Source: Sipunculus nudus | Taxonomy: Eukaryota; Annelida; Sipuncula; Golfingiida; Sipunculidae | Length of the DNA stretch: 64,000 nucleotides | Assembly (NCBI GenBank): GCA_026874595.1 | Contig: CM049306.1 | Location: 51,682,519-51,746,518 of the forward strand | Direction of reading: 5' to 3' | Part shown: piece by piece, positions 56,216 to 64,000 of the stretch | Layout: every line of letters begins with the position of its first letter | Numbering within the stretch: position 1 is the stretch's first letter | Translations under genes and position numbers: made by a program | Notes under the pieces: generated by a model | The model's input: the letters and a program-made list of their open reading frames with translations, nothing else | The model's database searches: none | Told to the model about the DNA's origin: nothing

Positions 56216-57820
56216 TAACACCTGAATCTGGCATGAGCTAGTAGCTAACCTAACGTGCAAGACAAAAGGGTTATTCTGATAACTGTGATATCCCATGTAG
56301 GGTCAAGCCTTATATTAACTGTAAACTTTGTTGAGTTTAACTTTTTTTAAAGGGCCCTGTTTTTATATCTGACGTTTATAAACTAAAGATAAGCCCTTGA
56401 ACCTCTTACAAAAATAGGCCAGAAAACATCAATCCCATCGCACACAGGCTGTGCGTTTTGCTTATATCATATTGTTTATAACATGAGGGGGCACCAAAAT
56501 AACCCCAAAACATTAAACAAGAACATCTGGTGAACTAGAAATTTGCAAAGGTGTTTTGCAACCAGTGACCTCCCAACTTAAGCATGTGCAACCACCGAAC
56601 AGTTTATGTTTGTCAACTTAGTCAGTATTATTGGCGCATATTCTGTTTTTACTAACAGTTTGTAGATAAAAAAACATATGTACGTCATGGAGGCATTATA
56701 AGAGCTTTTCTGAGCAGGAATCACCTACAGGTCATTAGTGTGTACACAGAGTAAGCCAGAAATAACTTAAATTCTACAGAAAAAAAGTAGGTTAATAGCC
56801 GGCTTACCTTCAGATATCCCACCTGTACCAAGGTTATACCCTTGAAGTCTTTTTTTTCAATTGTAATTCTATTTTTCAAGTTATCACACTTGTTTGTGTT
56901 CACGGCCAAATATATTGTCTGGTGCAGTTAGTTATGGATATTGCCGGTAGATAGCAGCACGAGCTTGCGTGCGTCTACGCTGCACAGTACGACTTGGGTT
57001 GTGGGGTCAAATTTTGCCACCCACAAGGATTATACCACGTTCACGATGTGCTTATGTAATAATGACATAAATGTTGAACTTTTGTAATAATATCACTTCT
57101 TGATATGTGTTAGTATGCTCATTTCAGAAATATTTATTCATCTTGATGCGCTCGTGAACAGAGATGTATATTATAAGTGACTTTCAATGAACAGGCGGTT
57201 TACGAGATCTGAGGACTGATTCTCTAATTCCATAATGGCAGTATGTTGTTATCTGTACTTAATATAAGTGCCAAATATATTTCAAGCGTAATGTAAAATT
57301 TGAAAGTTATTAAATATGATTTTCAAATGTTTGTACATGTATGTTAATGATATGAAACCATAGCTTGTCTGTTCTTTACTATGTTAATTAAGAAAAACAT
57401 CTATGGACATAATTACATCAAACTGTCTGTAATAATTTTATTTCATTTTCATGTGTAATTTTAATATATATTTGTCTTGTTTTTCACATTCTTTGATTTT
57501 TTTACTGAACTTTAAAAAGTATATGTTTATATTTAATTCACTCAAAAAGTTGCCTGTCGGTTTTTATTTGATATCTTGGTGAGAGAAGAATCCTCGATGA
57601 CTCTGTCAGGTCCAACTTACTTTGGTCATTTGCTTTACTGATGGTATATAAATCATGCCATGTACTTAATAAACTCATTTTGACTATAGGATAATGCTCA
57701 CTTTTGCTTTTAATGACAAAGGTTCTTGGAGATTAAAAAAGTAAGCCTTTTCCGCGAGGATGTGCGCAATACGTATAAGTCTCCTTTGGTCCAGTAAAAC
57801 AGTGTTCTGTTTTTAGCTCA

Positions 57821-59030
57821 AGCTAACGTCATGGTCCTTTTTTGTCGTCCGGACGTCCGTTAGACCTACGAATCCAAACTTCGAAAATGAAAACTAGATG
57901 TCCCTATATATAAGTTCTCCTACATAATCCAAAATTGGCTCGCTGTGACTTCGTTCCTTCGAGAAATTAAGCAAAACCCCCTATTTTTCATTTTTAAAAA
58001 TTGTTACACTTCAAGATGCCAATTATGAAAACTACTTATGTTGTTTCATTCAAATTTGGCATATATATGATCCTACCTATATATATTTCCTATGCTTTTT
58101 GCCAGAAATTAAGATAAGTTACGGATCCGAACATAATGTACCTTGTCAAAACAGCAGGATATACATTAACCTACTTTACATGTTAACGGCTTACGCTGGA
58201 GAGTCTGTTTTAAGGATGTAACAATATTAAATTAAATTTAATTTTATACTAGATAAAGGAGCAGAACTATATTTTTTTTTATAAAACTTAAATTTTGCCC
58301 AACATTGACCATGGCATGCACATTTTTCTCTTATTATAGCACTGTGAGTTTAATTTTTAATAACCTGACATTTGAAAGCAATTTGTCAAAAAATGTAGCA
58401 TTTATTCAAGTTTTCAACTATAAGTCATCTGAGCTAACGTCATGGTCCTTTTTTTTTTTGTCGTTCGGACGTCCGTTAGACCTACGAATCCAAAATTCGA
58501 AAATGAACCATATAGATGTCCCTTAATTCTCCTACCAAACCCAAAATTGGCTCACTGTGACTTCGTTCCTTCGAGAAATTAAGCAAAACCTCCCATTTTT
58601 CATTTTAAAAATTGTTACACTTCAAGATGCCAATTATGAAAACCACTTATGTTGTCTCATTCAAATTTGGCACATATGGTCCTATATACGTATATTTCCT
58701 ATGCTTTTGCCAAAAATTAAGTTTGGAAGTTACGGACCCGAACATAATGTACCTTTTTCAAAACAACGGGATATATATTTACCTACCTTACATGTTAATG
58801 GCTAACGCTGGAGTGTCTGTTTTTAAGGATGTAACAATATTAAATTTAATTGTATACTAGATAATGGAGAAGAACTATATATATATATTTTTAAATAAAA
58901 CAAATTTTGCCCAACATTGACCATAGAACATTTTTCTCCCATATGAGCATTGTGAGTTTAATTTTTTTAATAACCTGACATTTGAAAGCAATATGTCCGA
59001 AAATATAGCATTTATTCAAGTTTTCAACCA
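57821..59030 (+). mobile_element. Tandem dimer of the GCTCAGCTGA-family repeat
   Basis: Two copies about 610 bp apart (57821-58431 and 58432-59030) start AGCTAACGTCATGGTCCTTT and share GGACGTCCGTTAGACCTACG, CAAAATTGGCTC(A/G)CTGTGAC and ATTTATTCAAGTTTTCAAC. In reverse complement they match the end of the 24481-28117 complex (CATGGTCC...GACCTACAAATC...AAAATTGGGTCAATAGGACTTCGTTCCTT). Frames at 58305-58860 are repeat translations. Confidence 0.82.
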
Positions 59031-60769
59031 CCCGGTCAAGTATTGTTTTCATCAGACCAGCCCACAGTGGTATGCACGCGGTGATTGCTACAGCCTTAAT
59101 AAATTCCCCAAGCTATTACATAACTCACTTCTCTCCTGGGCAGCTATAGCCCAGCGCTAGGTTTCTTCATAGATCATAATGCCATTGGGCATTATTTAAG
59201 TACATTTGATTTTTATTTGCGTTATCTGGTAAACATTGTAGAACTCCGAATAAAGAAACACCCGCTCAGCAAAACCTTAAACCTAATGTGTTTTGTGTAC
59301 CGGTACATGCATGTGTATGTTGTTGCCATGGCATGCTTCGATTGTCAGTAACCGCCAGGGATTTCATGTTTTAAACATAGTCGGGGGAAATTCATTAATA
59401 ATTATTTTTTATAAATATGAGTTTAGTATTTTGCTTTTATCTACTTGCACAGAGAGCACAGCTTGTAATTGAAAACTTTTATTGTTCCTCTTTTTACACA
59501 AACGTTTGGAACTTCCAGAACGTTAATTTAAATAACCTTACAAGAAGCGTCATGTTAACAATCTATACAAATGCTGACGTAATACCTCAAAACAAATGTT
59601 TACATACATTAAATCATTCCCTCAGATTGAAATAAGCTTTAATAACCGTCAGGCTGTCGGAAGTTAGGTATTATGTAAATCAATAAATGATTTACCAGCA
59701 ATATAATATGTGTGAAAATGTTACAGCAAGTCTTATGCCAATATCAAAATGTAATACAGGAGCGGATCCAGTATTTAGGAAAAGGAAGGGTCCAACGCAG
59801 GAGGACTAATAACAGAACCTTAAAACAGATCCCCAAGTCATGTGAAGGGTTGGAGAGGCGTCCAGGACGCAGACATTGATTTGAATCCTTACAAAAGGTT
59901 GAGGTGGTTGAAAAAGGGGGCTCTTGACCCCTCCCTGGAACCGCTTCTGTAACAGAAATTGAATTTCCTTACACCAAGCTAGTTTGATGAAAATGTATTA
60001 ATTTATTAACATTCATGCCAGGCACTCATTGCCACTCGTTGAATAAGTATATATGAAAAATCTGCTAAAGAGAAGGAAGGCGATGGTTAGCAGTGGTTCG
60101 TTAAATGAACGACAGAGGGCGTTGTTACTGTTGCAATTTTATCCAGCCGCCTTGGCGCAATATGGGATGTACGTCTCGGGGCACACACAAAATGCATAAA
60201 CGCTCGGATTTGTTTCAAAGAAACATTGATAATGAAAAAGCCCTGCACGGTCGACCTTTTATACATAAAATCCATGTAGGCTTTTTTATATTATATCTTA
60301 TAGAACAGAAGTGCTGAAAATGTTTTACATGTCTCATCATGCATTAATTAGCGAAAAGTCTATTTACTCCTAGCTCATAATATATACGAAAATACCTCCT
60401 TCTCACGCCATAGGACTGCTGTTGTCGCTATATTGTAATTTTTCTTAATTCTTTCGTAAATAGACGATCAAGACGACAAGTGATATTTAGAAAAGACCAG
60501 ATTGGTGTGTCTACTTACGTCTACTCAAGATAAAAGGCCTCCCGCATCGAACCCTTCCCAAGAAAAAACATAGAATTGATTTTTTTTCAGCCAACGTGTT
60601 CTTGTGCAGTCTGACATCTGATGATGCCACTCTCTGAAAACCACTCTCGATTCATCCCTAAAAACACCATGTTCATGAAGATCAAACACATGAGTGTGTG
60701 TGTGTGTGTGTGTGTATTTTTGTTTAATTTTCTCTAGATGTGCATGCATGCATAGATGAAGAATGATAA
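59031..60769. other. No gene recognised
   Basis: AT-rich DNA; a (TG)n run lies at about 60693-60714. Frames of 60-75 codons show no recognisable domain. Confidence 0.5.
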
Positions 60770-61077
60770 GGCCAAAAAAAATTAAAGGTATGGTTCTCAG
60801 GCACCGCCCGCGTCAATTTTAACCCCCCGCATCAAACATTTTTATTTTGATTTTCATCTTTCAAGAAGATAAAATAATACAATTTCGATACGATTTCCTT
60901 TGTTATGTAGTGCCTTTACCTGTTTAGCAAGAAGAAACCTGTCATTTTCATGCTTTTCCAAGATCAAATGAGATTTTTATCGAAACATACAAAAAAGGTC
61001 AAAAATAAAATACCGCCCGCCCGCATTGATTTCTGAAAAAAAGTGCCTGAGAACCATACCCTTTTATTTTTTTGGCC
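60770..61077. mobile_element. Harbinger-type MITE, copy 3
   Basis: GGCCAAAAAAAATTAAAGGT at the left and ACCCTTTTATTTTTTTGGCC at the right, with TAA duplicated outside (60767-60769 and 61078-61080). The interior is in the opposite orientation to copy 1. 308 bp, non-coding. Confidence 0.9.
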
Positions 61078-61080
61078 TAA

Positions 61081-63860
61081 TACCTATTCATCAAATCAAT
61101 TTTGTCCGTTGCAAAAGCTTTCAAAGGTCTGTAATTAAGGCGTCTTAATTCGCCAAGAACCATGCAGTACATATGAATATATATATACATAATCTATATA
61201 TATATATAATCACACTGGAGAACGATTGTGCTATAAAGAGAGCTGCATCATCATTCCGTCAATATGTGTATAGGTTATTTGCATCTATGACTACTGAAGC
61301 CTGTTATTTGTTTATTATATATATTATATATAATATATTATTATATGTATATTATATCTATCTAAAAAATAAATCTTTAGTTGAAAATGTCTTTATCTGG
61401 TTCAAATCTGGATGAAGAATAAAAACTGATTAAAAAAAATAAATAGATGGGTATATAACTGTTCATTTTAAATGGTAACAAAATATACAAATAATAATTT
61501 GTTTTTTAATATTATGGCCATTTTTGTAAAAACATTGTCTGGACATTTGTAACTTATACTATACATTTGGTTGTATGTGTGGCGGGGGGAGGGGGGGGCT
61601 GCATGCTTGCTTATTTTTAGTATCAAAGAAATATATCATTTAATTTTAGGAATGTAGGCTTCAGAACTATATATACCAAAATTTATTCAGCCAGGCTTAC
61701 AAATGCCAGGGAGCGTACAAATGTGAGTACTGGTATAAATAACAGCTAAGGCCTATTTCTTTTGGAAAGCTATAATTGGCAAGGACTTGCTTATAATCAG
61801 TCTCAACATTTCAAGTAATCAAATTATACGTTGTCATGATAATCACAAAGACTCATGCACGGAACCCCTGGGGCATGGATATCCGTACCTGTGGCAATGA
61901 TGAGAGCATATCTAAACAAAGACATAGGGGAAAAACTTTGCATTCAGTATAACTCGAAAAGAATATTATAATTAATCAAGGTGACACTAGGTTATGTTAT
62001 TGTTCTCGATTAATCTACATGATAAAAGAAATAATATGTGCTAAAAAGAGGATAAAACATCTATACATTCAGTTGAATGTGGTCGTCACACATCGCTGAA
62101 TGAGTAATTAACTCAGATTAGTGTGCTTGTTAATGAGCTAATGCATGACGCCGGCACAATACCTCTATACGAGTAATTCATCATCGGAGCAGGGCAGCCA
62201 TGCACATGCAGGATTTCTACAGTGCAACACTTTGCAGAACACATGCCGTATGTATCAGTTTCTGTTAATATGCACTGCCGAGCTTCTCTTGTGACATTTG
62301 TGATTTTTTTTTTGTATCTTTCTCTTTATGGTGCGCCAGATTTTTTTTATTTTCCAACAATTGTTTTCATTATATACATCACAGAAAAATATTTGCACAA
62401 ATATACAGAATTGTTTTCTAAGATACATAAAACTAAATACATTGTTTATTATAAATACAAGTATGGTGTACATTTTCGACCAATATGCTCTATTTTATAT
62501 AAATATAAAGGACTTATTAAAATTTATTAAAATCACGTTGTTAACATGAAGTGTGTTTTTTTTAGAAAAATTATATTAAAAAAAACAATCTTTTGGGGCT
62601 TTTTAAACTTTTAAATTTGCTTTATTTTATTATAAAAAGAAAGAATTCCAATTCTCTTCAATTATATGCCATTGAAATTAAAATTTGCAATATTAATTTA
62701 TATTTACTTTCTTCTCTTTTGTAATATGTTTTCACTAGATAAATATGTTGTTTTAATTTTTTTTACCAAAAAGTGAAATATCATATTAGAGAAAACAACG
62801 GTAAGTGAAGGCTTGGGTTGCATGAGGCAAAGCCGTTACAATAGAAACGCTGCTAGTATTCTTGAACATTACTATGTTTTCTCATAACTTTACCATTGTG
62901 TGATCATACACTGAAAACCTTTACATATCTTAATACTTCCATGCAGACCTTTTCATGCAATCAGATCACAACATATCTATATCATATACATGACGGTGAT
63001 GCCACTACATCCCAGTCACGCAACTCCGGGAATGATGCTCTAAGGGAGCAATATTTCATATTTCAACAAAGATCCTGAAGAATTTCTCATTAATTTCCGA
63101 GGGGCCAAATTGCTTTATTACAAATAACATAATGATAGGGGTATAAGCGAAGATGTACTGATTAAAAACATCTATTAGCTGGTTCGTTAGTATGCATGTG
63201 AAAAACGTGTGAACATGTGCATTGATATTTCATGTCGTTGACACCACAGTGTTACACATCGAAAATAAGCTAGTCGAGATAAATAAATGGCAATTCCTGC
63301 ACTCGTTACTATATCATATATATATACAAAGAATGATTTTGGCGCAAAGAGCTAATGATCGATAGTCTTTAATGTTAACAATCTGCAACTCTGTAATCCC
63401 GCAACAGTTCTGAAGAACTCGCCTGGCTAATTGTCTTCCATTTGACATGATGATTAGGGTATATGTTGAGATGATGAATGTTCTCTCTATTTCTGTTTTC
63501 GATGAAACAGTTTGCTTGTTGGGCTCAAAATGTCACATGACTACTATTTCTATATGTTTGAAAAATTCAAATAAAAATATGTAAAATAAAATACAAATAA
63601 AATACGTAAAAAATAAAGTATAAGTGGAGCCACAGTCTTGCACATCTAAAAGGTGATAAATAACTTGCAAAATTTCAGGAATATTCGCATGCTCATTTAT
63701 AAGATATCCTATACGAAGAATTTCACCCATGAAAAGAATATTCTAAACAATGTTATCATTTGCTTTTTCCTTCATAACAGATGTGAAGAATTCATTGGGC
63801 CGATGATGAAAAAGATATGCGGGGAATGATCGATGGACACCTTTTTTATTTTTTTTTGTA
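61081..63860. other. No gene recognised
   Basis: Very AT-rich, with AT dinucleotide patches near 61170-61215 and 61310-61345 and a G-rich run near 61583-61598. Frames at 62222-62549 are Tyr/Ile/Phe-rich, AT-driven and without recognisable similarity. Confidence 0.5.
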
Positions 63861-64000
63861 GCGAACCTGTGAGTTTATACGATGGCGCGGTGTCGTCCGT
63901 GGGCCGTTATCCGAATACGTTAACCCATGCATATATTATCTCAAAAACGGCAGGAGCTAGCAACACCTAAATTTGTGCAAAAAGACACCTAAAAAACTCT
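63861..64000 (-). mobile_element. Terminus of the dimeric-repeat family element (cut by the window end)
   Basis: AGCGAACCTGTGAGTTTATA, GATGG.G.GGTGTCGTCCGTG and AAAACGGCAGGAGCTAGCAACACC are the reverse complement of the 21455-21577 end (GGTGATGCTAGCTTCTGCCGTTTT ... GGACGACACCACACCATCGC ... AGCTCACAGGTTCGCT). This supports a defined element end rather than a diffuse satellite. Confidence 0.75.

Larger units (their letters stand above)
54114..57820. other. PGAP4 3' flank and repeats
   Basis: AATAAA signals for PGAP4 lie at 54341-54346 and later; the first is the best candidate. A short AATGGTTTATA tandem region (55041-55165) and a degenerate Harbinger MITE (55868-56215) are listed separately. 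No further gene was recognised. Confidence 0.5.

Noticed and set aside
62222-62549. 102-codon frame rich in Tyr, Ile and Phe
   Set aside because: AT-driven composition with overlapping frames on both strands; no domain.

Overview
The window is nuclear DNA of an animal, most likely a mollusc and probably a bivalve. It is AT-rich, has short exons split by kilobase introns, and carries many small DNA transposons, SINE-like units and minisatellites. The two clearest orthologues, THOC3 and PGAP4, are conserved animal genes, and an EGF-repeat receptor tyrosine phosphatase of the type seen here is typical of bivalve gene sets. The species cannot be fixed from the sequence alone.

Layout. (1) 1-22.04 kb, + strand: the 3' part of a receptor-type tyrosine phosphatase gene. 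Twenty exons join without a phase conflict into 860 codons plus stop: three MEGF-like cysteine-rich exons, one transmembrane helix, an intact catalytic domain D1 and a degenerate second domain D2. The start lies upstream of the window. (2) 22.04-23.99 kb: convergent intergenic spacer with a pogo-like MITE. (3) 23.99-37.69 kb, - strand: complete six-exon THOC3 (318 aa, WD40 protein of the THO/TREX mRNA-export complex). (4) 37.7-52.0 kb: gene-poor DNA with Harbinger MITEs, microsatellites, one possible orphan Cys-rich terminal exon, and a 2.9-kb composite element bounded by an 11-bp target duplication that carries two satellite arrays. (5) 52.1-54.1 kb, + strand: PGAP4 (TMEM246-like GPI-GalNAc transferase, 418 aa, intronless coding region), whose start codon overlaps the stop of a short upstream frame. 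(6) 54.1-64 kb: repeats only, as far as can be seen.

The three genes have unrelated jobs (cell-surface phosphotyrosine signalling, nuclear mRNA export, Golgi GPI-anchor modification) and there is no sign that they form a functional cluster. The most unusual signals are the composite element at 47491-50390 with a related unoccupied site elsewhere in the window, the dimeric 278-bp arrays with palindromic boxes, the left-left-right-right MITE at 1141-2339, the four tandem 3' splice-site copies in front of one D2 exon, the duplicated THOC3 C-terminal coding end downstream of its stop, and the D2 active-site Arg-to-Leu change. All splice sites were assigned by eye from consensus, phase and family alignment; no transcript evidence was available.
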